Shown here piece by piece: positions 1 through 11,337 of a stretch of 64,000 nucleotides of DNA. Each line of letters opens with the position of its first letter. Position 1 is the stretch's first letter. The DNA lies in assembly GCA_038373885.1 (NCBI GenBank), contig JAWZYV010000147.1, positions 310,001 through 374,000 of the forward strand. The letters are read 5' to 3'. The translations under genes and the position numbers were made by a program. The notes beneath the pieces are model-generated. The model ran no database searches. It was not told the DNA's origin and was given only the letters and a program-made list of their open reading frames with translations. This DNA comes from Cheiracanthium punctorium (Eukaryota; Arthropoda; Arachnida; Araneae; Cheiracanthiidae).

Positions 1-30
1 ATAAGGTGACCAAACATCCCTTATTTTCTC
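1..30. repeat. Terminus of a TAAGGTGACCA-type MITE at the window edge
   Basis: The window opens with TAAGGTGACCAAACATCCC. These ends match the inverted termini of the MITE copies at 11012 and 13743. The other end lies outside the window or has been lost. Confidence 0.35.
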
Positions 31-850
31 GAGGGCAGCCCTTAGTAGAGCAGTTCGGTGTAATGCCTCTATGATGTCATCTGAGTAACAGCCGACTGCA
101 CATTCTTTCTGTGCAGAATCTTCCAATAAAAGTATTTGAAACATATCTTTTAATGAATCCTAATCACCTCAAAACATAAAAGCGCCGCTGGAAAATCAAA
201 GGCAAAAGTTCATTTATTCCATTGCAATCATCCAGTTTTTCCCATTGAAGTATATTACAAAACACCGACAGCTGTCATGCCGAAAGGGGACCTGTCACGG
301 AGAGCCTGGGCTCGTCGAAATGCAGTATTTCACAATATTTTAATTTGTTTTTCGATTCGATTCTTTTCAATTTTAATTATAATAAATATTTCTTACCAAT
401 TTTAAGAAAATCAGTTATGCTTCCAGGGTTTTCATTGAAAAAAAAAGGGGGTGAGAATTTCTCACCCTTTCCCGCAAACTGAGTGAGATTTTTATAAAAT
501 GGGTGAGAATTTTTCACTAATAGATTTGGGTTGGGTAAATATCCAGTGGGTAGGGTATTTATTCCTGTGTTGGGTAAATACCCAAAATTAAACTATTTAT
601 GATTTTTAGTTATTTTTATCGAGTGTAGCTGGACCTCCGAGTCTAAATCAAGCGCAGTTACATGCAATAAAAGTGACCCAGTTTAAGATCCCCCCAGGAT
701 CAGAATGATCCCAGGAACCCTTAGGACCCATTCTCTTTCATAGACTTTATAGTTGTTGAGAATAATCCACTTTTACACTAAGTATTCTTATTTTATTTTT
801 TTTTTTTTTCTTTCAGAAACCGATTTGTAGGGTACGCGAATTTCTCTCAG
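31..850. other. Unassigned AT-rich sequence
   Basis: No coding frame above background and no recognised repeat. It has an AT-rich body, a GTGAGAATTT-rich patch near 450-515 and a TGGGTAAATA repeat near 532-585. Confidence 0.5.
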
Positions 851-1193
851 CCCTAGTAGCAATAACCCATCGGTCGATGAGAGGCGGGTGAGTTAAATCC
901 GAGGAGAAGTAGCAATGGCCGATCACGGATTTTCATCCAAAAAAGGGGAAATTTCATCGGCAAATGGTACAAAATGTCCGCTCAGGGAGCCATAAAGCCG
1001 ATCATCGTTTCCCGATGACTCCGATGAAATAACGAAAAGAAACCGATAAACTGTTTAAAATATATTTGTTAATAAAAAATAAACCACTGGCAGCAAAATT
1101 TTCAAAAAATGTCCGTTCTGTTTATTATGTTTTCGTTTTTTGTATGCTAAATTTCTGTTTTTCTGGAAAAAAAAAAAAAATTCTTCCTCCACC

Positions 1194-1275
1194 GGGCCCG
1201 AACCATGAGCGTACTGATTACGAGATAAGCGCGCTGCCCCTAGACCATCAAATCGTGTCATGTGTAAGGCAAAGT
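1194..1275 (-). repeat. tRNA-like sequence, probable SINE head or tRNA relic
   Basis: On the minus strand, ATGGTCTAGGGGCAGCGCGC resembles a tRNA D-arm/A box, TCTCGTAA an anticodon loop (CGT), and GGTTCGGGCCC a B box. A T-run follows. The stems pair poorly, so it is not a functional tRNA. A tRNA-derived SINE fragment is the best reading. Confidence 0.4.
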
Positions 1276-1439
1276 GTGAAGTACCGGTTATTTTAGTCTC
1301 AGATTGGGACGGGTGAAATCTTGACAAACTGTTGTTCAGCTATTATTAATAATAGTCAAATTATTCGATTGGTAAGAAATTAATTTCACTTTTTACCAAT
1401 GTATGTAAGTAGCAACAACATTCATAATTAATAATTAAA

Positions 1440-3410
1440 AAATCTGATGTGTCCAACACATGACTTCCTTGCACGTCTATTAGATCAAAAATATTTTCGA
1501 TGCACTTCCTCTAAACTTATTTCTTTGAAAGAGATAAAATATCAATAATAGTAAGATTTAGCGATTTATAGCTAAATATTTCGATATCGCCAAGCTGAGT
1601 TCAATTTGAAAGATTTCCTTCTAACACTTTATTTGGCGATATTTCACCAAAAGCCGACAAACTTGAGATAGTCTGCGAGATTTTGGGGATAGCCAAAGTA
1701 GTCATTGACCACAGACTTTCAATGAATTGAATGCATTCATACACCTCAATGTATTTAAAGTCATTTGGCAAACCCTGTAAAAAAATTCTCAGTCGATTGC
1801 TGTCAAAAAAGATATTGAAAACAGTTAGATATTACAATAGTTCTAAATACAAAAGTTCAAAATTCTACGGGTTAAAGTTTTAGAGTTATACAAAATAGGA
1901 AATAATTTTTGGCGCCAAATTTGGCGATATTTCGGCGAAACTCGTCAATGTCGACGACATTTGGCGAGATTTTAGGCATGAACCAAACAATGACAGATTA
2001 TCGCCAAATTTGGCGATATTCCGCCAAAACTCGCCAAGAACGATAACAAATGGCGATACTTTGGGCATGGACCAAATGACTGACTATCGCCAAATTTGGC
2101 GATATTTCGCCAAAACTCGCCAAGGTCGAGGACAGACGGCGAGATTTTGGGCATGTACCAAACAATGACTGTCTACAGTTGTATTATATTGAAGATGTCC
2201 ATAGACATTAAGGTACTGAAATTCTTTTCGGTAGTCCTGTAAATAAACTCTCCAGTAGATTGGAACCAAAAATCGAGATGCACAACTAGATGTTACAACA
2301 TTCTTATATATGAAATTTCATAATAGTTTTTGAGATTTGAGAGTTAAATATGCACACACATACACCAAAAGTCGCCAAGCTTGGCGACTTTTGGCATAGT
2401 TCTTGAGGGAGGCACGTGACCGTGGTCGGACCATTACCTAACTTATGTGGTAGGACGGTATTGTGCTTGAAATGGATGAATGCCCCTAAAATTGCTATTG
2501 ACCGTAATGTATTGGAAATCTTTTGAGTGTTCCTGTAGCAGAACTATAAATGAAAAATACACTTTTTTTAATGGAGAAATTCATTTTCTAACTCTTTACA
2601 GCATATATCACTTCTGAGTCGTTTGAAATAGCCCAATACCTCTAAAAAACGCTTTGATGAATTTCGCCCATAGAGCGTAATGTATTTCGAATCTTTTGGT
2701 CCGTCCTGTAGATAAACTATTCAGTCGAATGGAACCGAAAGGGAAGGTGCACAACTAGATGTTACAACAATCCTAAATATAAAGTTTCAACATTCAACGC
2801 CTAACAGTTTTTGAGAAATGCGAGTTTAATGAATTTCGGCCCATTGAGTGTAATGTATTTCGAATGTTTTGGGCAGTCCTGTAGATAAACTATCCAGTCG
2901 AATGGAACCAAAAGGGGAGGTGCACAACTAGATGTTACAACTATCCAAAAATATGAAGTTTCGACATTCTACGCCAATAGCTTTTGAGTTAGGCGAGTTT
3001 AATGAATTTCGGCCCGTAGAGCGTAATGTATTTCGAAACTTTTGGGCGGTCCTGTACATAAACTATCCATTCGATTGCCACCAAAAGGGGAGGTGCACAA
3101 CTAGATCATAGAACAATCCTAAATATCAAATCTCAACATTCTACGACCATTAGTTTTTGAGATATGCGAGTTACATACGTACGTACGTACAGACGGCATG
3201 GAAAAACTGGCCACAGTAGACTCGCCACTGGTCAAAATGAGTTGCAGACGCGTTAAAATGATCGTGCATGCTAGCCTAAGATGAGATGCATCGAAAAAAA
3301 TTTTTTAATTAAATTTAGAGGTAGTCAAAATCTGTTTTTATGTCGAAATTTGGCCCCCAAAATTTTTCGGGATCACATTACTTCCTTATACTACGTACAA
3401 GGAAGTAAAA
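1440..3410. repeat. 2-kb interspersed repeat, copy A, with internal tandem units
   Basis: Begins ATCTGATGTG...ACACATGACTTCCTTGCACGT and ends with a hairpin, TTACTTCCTT-loop-AAGGAAGTAA. The copy at 59269-60878 shares both ends and most of the body. Inside are three about 86-bp units built on TTTGGCGATATTTCGCCAAA (about 1909-2155) and about five diverged about 170-bp units (GTCCTGTAGATAAACT...GTTTTTGAGATATGCGAGTT, clearest at 2655-3170). No protein. The class is unclear; the ends could suggest a Helitron-like or TIR element. Confidence 0.7.
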
Positions 3411-4113
3411 ACAATATTGCCAATTGTATAGGAATTTTAGTGTGATTTTAGCTTTCATATTTCTTGGATAACTTTTAAAAATTAAATGATTTCTCTTCTT
3501 GCTGTTTACATTAAAGAGGTTTCAAGACTTGCTCATTGTAATGAAGTTTCCGTTTTTCTTATAATGCAGCTGACGCTCAAATAGATTTTCTTTTCTTTTT
3601 TTTTAAACACACTTTTTTTTAAATTATTTAAATATTACAAACGATTTTTATATAATAAATACTTACATTTTTTTGTAAATATTTCTTTTCAAATTTAAAT
3701 TTTGTGGGAGGAGGCAAGGGGGGGGATACCACCCCCTGCCCCCTCCCAACCCCAATACAAGAAATTTGAAGTAAATTATGCGATTAATTCAAGAATTGTT
3801 CAAAATTTCCCTTAAATTATGCAAAAGCACATCTAAATTACGCAAATATTTATAGGAATTTGGGTAAAGTGTAAAACACTGGGAACACCTGCAAGGCCCG
3901 TTGACTATAGAGCTGCAGTTTCAGATAAGATATTGTTTTTCGGTTTCCCATCGGCGAAACTGCTCGTCTAGATCACTTCTGTCCATGAATAAAAATTCAT
4001 CTATTGCAGATAAACAAAAGTGCACTTGCCGATGACTGAATTCGACGAGTCGATGAGTTAACGATGAGTCGATGAACGACCGAGCAGAAAACAAGCAGTC
4101 ATTGCTACTAGGG

Positions 4114-5929
4114 AGTAATAATTTTTCAATGTGAGATTCTCACATTCTCGCACTCTAGTGAAAACACACTGGCTTCTTTCATTTTATGAATAATAGTAAG
4201 GCTTTACTTGAATAAATGTAAGTTTTTTTGTGAAGCATATCAAATGTCCCCAAAATTTGTTTCAGAATTGGGGACAGAGTGCTGATTTGTGCCTAGTTTA
4301 TTGTTAAAAAGTCTGGTCACCTCGTCAAATATTGGTGATATTGCTTTTCTCTGTCTTCGGTTTTGGGACTTATTTATGGCACCAAATTTGGGGATATTTT
4401 GCCAGAGAGTTGCCAAACTTGGTGACATTGGGTGTAATTTTATAAGTGAGGCCAGTAATGTTTGCTTCCCTGCATGTGTGTTACACAAACAAGGTGCATG
4501 ATGGATGGAATTTTTCTAGAAATGGAATCTTGTGAAATTTCTCGAAGTTCTGAGAGATTATATAAAAAGAGCACTATCATGCTTAAGCAGTTCAGTTATG
4601 AATCTTGGTCTCAGACTAGTATACGTTTGCTGCAAATCAAAGGGCTCTTTGTATTGCGCTATCACAAGCGACATCTTCTCACTTGTTCTGAGAAGCCTAT
4701 TTTTGAAGGCTGTGAATTTGTCACTGTTGTATGCTGAGAAACAGATGAGAGTCCTGCTCAAAAATTTCCACTGAGTTTTTAGACGAAGGATTCTGTTGTA
4801 TACAAAACATAGAATCTGAGAAAAATTCTATGTTCAGCTGACCAAAAATACGATTTATTGCTTGTTAATCTCTGTAAATTGTGTATTGAAGATTGTTCAG
4901 CGAATTTCTAGCACCAATAAAATTAGTTTTGTCCTCGCATACTATATCTTTCCATATATGCTGAACTTTTAAACTACATACCTGAAAATCCAACAGTTTG
5001 TCAACAATATTAAAGGATATACAGACAATATCTTGTTCTGGACAGGTTTGTCTTGAAAAGGACATGAAACGAACAAGTGTGGGTTTCTTGCTTAATTAGT
5101 CAGATAAGCAGTTTTATGAGGGGTTTGAGTTAATTAATCTAAACTAAACCCTCTCAAAAAAGTATTCAAGTGTAAGTCTATTTTCCCACATCAGTTTTAT
5201 GTATGCATGAAAGTTTTGTTTTGCATATGAATTGGATAATGTACTGTATAATAATAGCTTCTCACGTACCTTTTTAGATAGTTTTTTTTTTAAGTATTAT
5301 CCCATTAGTGCCCAGCTTTTTTCAGTACATTCTCCAATTTATGTTGATGCCAGAAGTGATAGATAAATTTTCGATATTAGTGTGGCATGAAAAATGCAAT
5401 TCTTTTTCTAAAACATGAACAAGACCATGAAAGATTCTCATTTCACTTTATCATTGAGTACTTTGTGGAAATCAGATTTATTATTCGAGAAATTAAAATA
5501 GGAAAGTAAATTAATGCTTAAATATTTTTGTGACCGTCTAAAAATAGATTGCTGGGCATTAATGGATTAATTGTTCACAAAGTTATCATAGGAAATTTCT
5601 CTTGCACTCGAATACTTTTTGAGTGGGGGTACATTTAAATGTTTATAGCAAACATTTGTAATTACTATAAGAAAAAAAAATTGTACTAGAAAGCCGGCCT
5701 GTCTCTACTACAATTTAGAAAACATTTCTTTTACAGAGAATAGCATTAAAATAATGAAATAATCCTGAATCAACGTAAAACATCCAAAGCCTTAGAAAAA
5801 TCGAACATCGCTCATGAACTTTAATTTATTTATGGCTTCTCAACATTGTATTTTATTCATTGAAATGCATTAGCATAAATTTGTTTATGTCCTTTAGAAT
5901 TAGAAAAGGTTATTAGGTGAGATGACCAA
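4114..5929. other. Unassigned intergenic sequence
   Basis: Only short frames without recognisable domains. A patch at about 4380-4440 (CACCAAATTTGGGGATATTTTGCC) faintly resembles the GGCGATATTTCGCC units of the 2-kb repeat family. Confidence 0.45.
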
Positions 5930-6165
5930 ATGTAAAACAGCAATTGGGAGCCATTTTATTCAAGGGCGGGCATTTCACTAAAAGGCACTCGCCACATCAG
6001 AGTCCCGAAAAGTTGGCCATTTTACTGTGGGCAGCAAAAGTTAACCTCTATGAAAGCGGACCAGTTAACAACTGAGCCCACTGGGAATCAAACCTGGCCC
6101 AAAGTGTGATAAAATGGCTCGTTAGCCACTCACTACCTGGACGGCGAGGCAGAATTTTAATTATT
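5930..6165 (-). repeat. Putative tRNA-derived SINE
   Basis: On the minus strand, TGGCTAACGAGCC (A-box-like, 6116-6128) and GGTTTGATTCCC (B-box-like, 6083-6094) lie about 22 bases apart, followed by about 150 bases of unique tail. No target duplication identified. Confidence 0.4.
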
Positions 6166-6839
6166 ATAGTTATCTTTCCCAATTAAAAATAAACACGCAT
6201 ATTTCTTTTTTTTTTTAATGTTAATAATGTTTTAGTTGAAAGAGTAGACGTAGAGGCTTACATCTAAGAAGCAAGGCCGGATTTACACATTTTTGCTCCC
6301 TAGGCCAAAGTCCATCATAACCCTCCCCCCTCAAAAAATTGATCAATAACTTTAATAAAAATTATTGATAAATTAATTGATTAATAATTGATCATATTAA
6401 ATCGAATATGCATAATAATTTATTTTTTAAAAACTCATCAGCACTATATGTTATGTAATAAAAAAGTTTTCATAACGTACAGTTTTTTTTTTTTTAGATT
6501 GTTAGTCCTGTAATAATTTTTATTGTGTATTATCACTTCGATTGGAAGTCCATGAATTTTATCATTTGAAGTCACGAAGCAGCTCAGTTTTGAGAAATTC
6601 ATTCTTATAAAAAGTCGTTGCTAAACAGGGGAGTGCATTGACTTTACACGATTTTTGGACACGTCAGTATTCCTACCACAACATTCAAGTTGAAAGAAAT
6701 CAGTGCTGAACATGCCTCTGTAAAAATCGAGTTCAACCAGTTTTAAAAAATTCTTCAAAAGTTGTGAACTTAAAATTGTTGAAATATTGAAAAATAAGTT
6801 TATGCTTATTTTTTTAAGAAAAATTATCTTAAAAATAGG

Positions 6840-8361
6840 TACATTGAAGAGCCAAAACATTGTGACCACCTACTCATAACGTTTTGCCCTTCAAAACAGT
6901 TGAAACTCACCTGGAGATGGACGCCACAAGCTTTGGTAGATAACTGGAGACAGCTTGTACCAAATATTTAAGCAGTGTCTCTCTAAGTTGAGATATTGGA
7001 ACATAATAGTGTTTGAGTTCCAAGCTACCTGGGAAATGGGAGCAGCTGTTCTCCTGGAAGATGACGTGCCCTGACATGGGCATCGACGTGATGAAGGAGA
7101 AACCGGGAATCATCCCACCAGGCAACTCTCTCCCACATATCCATGGTCCAGTCTCAATGTTCTCATGTCCACTGTAGGCATAGTTGACGATGCTTGGTAA
7201 GCCGAGGCACACCAGTGGGACCTAAGTCCCACTGGTGTGCTTCCGCAGTCCCATATCCAACAGTGTCTGCTAAACTGTGTGTTCTGAAACACTTGTTCTT
7301 GGGCCTGCATTGTATATGTATGGGGCTATCAGTTGAGCCACTATCTGCCACCAATTTTGCTGTACAGTGAAACTTCTTGGAAGCGACCACCCTCCGTTTT
7401 ACAAAAAAAAAAAAGTTGTTAAGGGAAGTGGTCACTCAAAGAAGTATAAATATTTTATTGCCAAGAAAAATAATGGCTAAAAAAGATTGTTTTCTTATTT
7501 ATTAAATTCATATTAATACATAAATAATTATACAAACACATAAAACTTAAATTTTAGTAAAATATTTAGAAATTTCGGATTGTTTCATTCTTTTTTCTCT
7601 CTCCTAGAGTACTTCTCCCTCTACTTCAATTTTTACATCTGACAAAAGAGCATTTATTTTGATATTCTGCAGGCATTTTTAATTTGCCATAGTAAAATCT
7701 ATTTGCTTTTGGACCAAAAGCAACGGCGAACTTCCGATCCGAATTTCCTTTTTCATGTGACTCGATCACATTAATGTGCTGCTCCAACAGTAAAATCACC
7801 CTTCTTTTAGACATGTCTCTTCTTTAACCTAAGGAATTTCTAAATAATCTGTACGTGTACTTGCACTTGCTGTCGATTTGCAGTAAAGGGTTGTGTGGTC
7901 TCTTCTACAGGATCTTTGAACGCTAAGTAGATAGGGTAAAAAATCAGTGCCTTGGAGAATTGATCTTTGGAAGAGATAGTCGCTCATAAAAGTTTTACTG
8001 TACTAGGCGGGACAGTCTCCGACGTCCTCTTTGATGATGCGCGGACGCCCAACATCTTTGTGTCTACTGCTGGTTTCACCTTCATTAATTCACATTTTAT
8101 AAGTACCAACAACGCCAAATCATGAACAATCGACCAGTCGTGCAGATTCGGAGATACTCGTTCCGACTCTTCGGGCCATTACAATCTGCCCTCTATCAAA
8201 TATGCTTAAATCAACAGCCTTTCACATCAAAATGTAAGATTCATTACCTTTCCTAGCAACAGTTAAATACCATTCCCACTTAATTAAGTGCTCCCCATGT
8301 GTTCCAGATGAGTTCATTGAAAAATGTAGGGATGGTCATGATGTTTTTGCTCGTTAGTATA
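6840..8361 (-). mobile_element. Decayed Tc1-like element carrying a nested Tigger-like element
   Basis: Ends are inverted: ACATTGAAGAGCCAAAACAT on the left and, read backwards, ATACTAACGAGCAAAAACAT on the right, with TA at both edges. The minus strand retains Tc1 transposase fragments: RQIVMARRVGTSISES and GRPRI near 8020-8180, and LDMGL plus W-x-x-HEN-like sequence near 7140-7260. Many stops and frameshifts; dead. Interrupted at 7365-8000. Confidence 0.65.
7365..8000 (-). mobile_element. Tigger/pogo-like deletion element nested in the Tc1 relic
   Basis: Inverted ends are CAGTGAAACTTCTTGGAAGCG and its mirror at CATAAAAGTTTTACTG, flanked by TA at 7363-7364 and 8001-8002. A 62-codon minus frame at 7626-7814 (MSKRRVILLLEQHINVIE, then EKGNSDRKFAVAFG) resembles the N-terminal HTH of CENP-B/Tigger transposases. 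The catalytic part is gone. Confidence 0.6.
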
Positions 8362-8910
8362 TTTCTTACCTTTAATAGGCAGCAAAAATTTGTTTATGGT
8401 GTCTTCATCAAGTGCAGTACATTATTCCTTCTGATTTAGTTCCTTCAAATTACAGAAGGGATCTTCAATATCATTAGCAGCGTCAAAGATTCCTTTGACT
8501 TTGTCGAATCTTTTTTAACATTCTGCAGAACTTCGGTTTCAGTTTCCATTCTCGGCATTTTTATGGGTAACGTAGCAGAATGTATTTCTTCTGACGGTCT
8601 TTTAGCCAGAACTAAGAAATCAGAATTGATTATTTCATTAATTGCGCGATATTTCACCGATTTATTAGGATGAAAGTGTTAATAATGCGTTTTAATTTTT
8701 TTTTTAATTATAGGCGCATTACACTTAAAGCAACAGACCTTCTTCTCGAGCAGACATATTTACCAAAAGAAAAATTTATATTATTTGTTAAAAAATCTCA
8801 GCAAAGAAATGATAGTTATTGCAAAAGAAGTGTACAACACGCAGTGTCTAGAATTTTTTTTTTTGTGTGTGTGTGTGTAAGTTCTATATGTGTGCAGTAC
8901 CTATCCTAGA
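8362..8910. other. Unassigned sequence between two Tc1/mariner elements
   Basis: A 70-codon minus frame (8445-8657) starts M-K-Y-R-A-I-N-E-I-I and shows no domain I recognise. A (GT)n run lies near 8862-8878. Nothing else supported. Confidence 0.4.
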
Positions 8911-8912
8911 TA

Positions 8913-10320
8913 TACACTCTATAACAAATAAATCGACGCACCAAGAAGGAGGTGTCCGATTGAGACGAAAATGGGTGGATAGGAAGACAATGTACAGAAT
9001 AGTAAATGATTAAAATTTCAGAACAATTGAATAATTTATTTCAGAGTTACAGTAACAAGTTCAATAAGGTGTTGACCCGCCGCTAGCCTGGATACAAGCT
9101 GCCAAACGGCGTGGCATAGACCGATAAAGCTCCCAGATGGTCTCCTGCGGTATTTCCTGCCAAATTTGCTCCAATTGTCGAACAAGGTCATCAACAGTCC
9201 GTGCCAGATGCAATCGCCTTCCCATCATATCCCAGACATGCTCGATGGGAGAGAGATCTGGCGGTCTGGCAAGCCAAGGAAGAGTTTGACAAGCTTGCAG
9301 ACAGTTTAGAGCAACACGAGCCGTATGTGGTCTGGCATTGTACTGCTGAAAAACCAGCCCAGGGCGCTGCAAAAGGAACGATAGCAAAACAGGTCTTAGG
9401 ATGTCGTCCACGTACCGCTGTGCAGTAAGTGTACCTCTAATGACGAGCAAAGGGGTCTGGCTGTCAAAGGAAATGGCACCCGAGACCACAATGTCTTGTT
9501 GAGGGCCGGTGTGGCATGCAATAGTGAAAGCAGGATCTCCCCTCCGCCCTGTGCGTCTCCAAACACGTCTTCGATGATCGTCAGGACACAATTGAAAGCG
9601 GGATTCGTCGCTAAAGACTATACGTCCCCAGTCGGCATCATTCCAACCTGATCGAGCCCTGCACCACTATAATCTGGCTCGGCAGTGTGCAGGCGTGAGT
9701 GGCAGGTGGCGTAACGGTCGACGCGTGCGTAGATTTCGCTCTCTCAACCGTCTGTGAAGGGTCATGATGGACACTGGTGTTTGGGTTGAACGTCTGATGG
9801 TTGATAGAGATGAAGAAGGCGCTGTGACAGCTGATCGGACCATCACTCTGTCCTCACGATCTGTTGTAGCCATAGGTCGACCGCTACCATCCTGACGCTG
9901 CACTCTGCCATTTTCCACCCACCCTTGCCAGCATCTTCCAATCGTCGCATCGCTTCGACTCAAATGAGGAGCTATTCTCCGATTAGTCCAACCGGCCTCT
10001 TTCAATCCAATGATACGACCTCTGTCAAACTCTGACAGTTGCTCGTAATGAGCACGAATCCTGCAGCGAGGCATTTTTTAAGTTGTTGTAAGGTCATCTG
10101 TATCGCAATCAAACCGAAAGTTTTAACAACCGTTGAAGAACTGCTCCTTATATAAGTCTGCTGGATGCGCAGTTCCGATGCGCTAGAGATCAAACTATTC
10201 ATTCATTGGACACCAAATTTGAATCATTTGCATATCTGTTCAAAACATTCATGCATACGAAATTTCAAAGCAATCGGATGATTGTTTCTTGGTGCGTCGA
10301 TTTTTTTGTTATAGAGTGTA
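8913..10320 (-). mobile_element. Tc3/Tc1-like transposon, nearly complete
   Basis: About 33-bp terminal inverted repeats (left CACTCTATAACAAATAAATCG, right mirror CACTCTATAACAAAAAAATCG, both running to GACGCACCAAGAA) flanked by TA. About 1.4 kb long with one internal transposase frame, the typical Tc1/mariner layout. Confidence 0.92.
9061..10074 (-). pseudogene. Tc3-like transposase with one nonsense codon and a lost catalytic Asp
   Basis: A single frame of 337 residues if the TAG at 9667-9669 is read through (a CAG codon in relatives). The N-terminus has a paired-type helix-turn-helix (LSEFDRGRIIGLKEAGWTNR, then IAPHLSRSDATIGRCWQ). The catalytic core shows Asp156 in FSDESRF and Glu278 in SPIEHVWD. 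The second Asp, normally in QQDNARPH, is Tyr245 (QQYNARPH; TAC for GAC). The enzyme would therefore be inactive even if the stop were read through. Apart from these point changes the frame is intact, so the copy is fairly young. Confidence 0.92.
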
Positions 10321-10322
10321 TA

Positions 10323-11011
10323 TCTAAGTGGTACGAAATACGAAAATTCGCCCCTTTTCTCTACCCCCCCCCCCCACATACATGCAACTTGAAAAGTTTT
10401 CAAAGGGGTTAAAACGAAAATTTCAGCAATATATGGACACTCAAATATATGTATACATAATACGATAAAGTATTTTGACACCCAGTGTGGTCACACTGTT
10501 CGCTCCACCCTTGAACTGGCTCTGTGTGTGTGTGAAATATGGGGGAGACATACTAGTTCTTTCTCCAGGAACGATAGGATATGAGAAGTAGGTATGGATA
10601 CGAGACGATTTTTTGTGAGATGAGACAGATTTACAGCTTTTTTGCGAGACTAGACAAACAATTTTAGCATTACGATATAGAGATTTTGCCAAACGAGACA
10701 TAAGTTTTTAGGCTGTTTCGCTAGGCGCCTATTTTCCATCGCGCGTCCATCCCTAATGGGAAGCGAGTCGCCGACCACACATCGCCGAAATGGGTATGTT
10801 TTGCATTAGGGAGTTGGGGTAAATGGATCTCCATACATGTGTTTTTTATAAATAACAAAAAACACCCACAGAAATTGGGATTGTCCTCGAAAATTGAGGA
10901 CGTATGGTCAGTTCTTTGTTCTACCCCCACTTGACTGCTGCGCCCTAGGCTACACTGAATAAATGTCTATTTATAAAATGTCTCCAATTTTTGATCACCT
11001 CGGGGCTAAAG
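10323..11011. other. Unassigned intergenic sequence
   Basis: A C-run near 10365-10376 and a GT-rich stretch near 10521-10532 stand out. No gene or repeat ends recognised. Confidence 0.4.
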
Positions 11012-11237
11012 TAAGGTGACCAGATTTTTGTAGTCAGAATCGGGGACATGTCCCCGATTCTGACAACAAAACTGGGGACATTTATAATTAATGCAATAAT
11101 TAACAGTAATTTAATTGAAAAACAACGCAATAATTAAAAATTGTCCCCAGTTCCATTTTAACATTCTGGGGACAATTTGAAAACGTCCTGCAAATGGGGA
11201 CTGTCCCCGGAAAATGGGGACGTTTGGTCACCTTAGG
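11012..11237. mobile_element. MITE, TAAGGTGACCA type, copy 1
   Basis: Inverted ends TAAGGTGACCA and TGGTCACCTTA. A perfect subterminal palindrome, GAATCGGGGACATGTCCCCGATTC, lies near 11039-11062, and GGGGACA motifs recur. No coding capacity. The copy at 13743-13973 is in the same orientation. Confidence 0.8.
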
Positions 11238-11337
11238 CTAAAGGCGGATCCAGGGGAAGGGCGCAGGAGGCGAGCGCCCTCTCTGAGAAAAACGTATTTC
11301 CACTAGATAAGTGGGGCTTTCACCTTTCACCAATATT

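Larger units (their letters stand above)
851..4113. mobile_element. Nested DNA element with CCCTAGTAGCAAT inverted ends
   Basis: Left end is CCCTAGTAGCAATAACCC; the right end, read backwards, is CCCTAGTAGCAATGACTG. Both ends are followed by CGATGA-rich subterminal sequence (CATCGGTCGATGAG on the left, CGATGAGTCGATGAACGACC on the right). No transposase remains. Its interior is taken up by a 2-kb insertion at 1440-3410. Superfamily not assigned; no clear target-site duplication was found. Confidence 0.6.

Noticed and set aside
1194..1275. Functional tRNA gene
   Set aside because: A- and B-box-like motifs are present, but the anticodon, D and T stems do not pair and the acceptor ends do not match.
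1055..1327. 90-codon minus frame and a 76-codon plus frame opposite it
   Set aside because: They overlap the tRNA-like sequence and an A/T run; no domain, no codon bias, no splice context.
4462..5065. Cluster of 66-91 codon frames
   Set aside because: Overlapping on both strands, low complexity, no recognisable family or splice structure.
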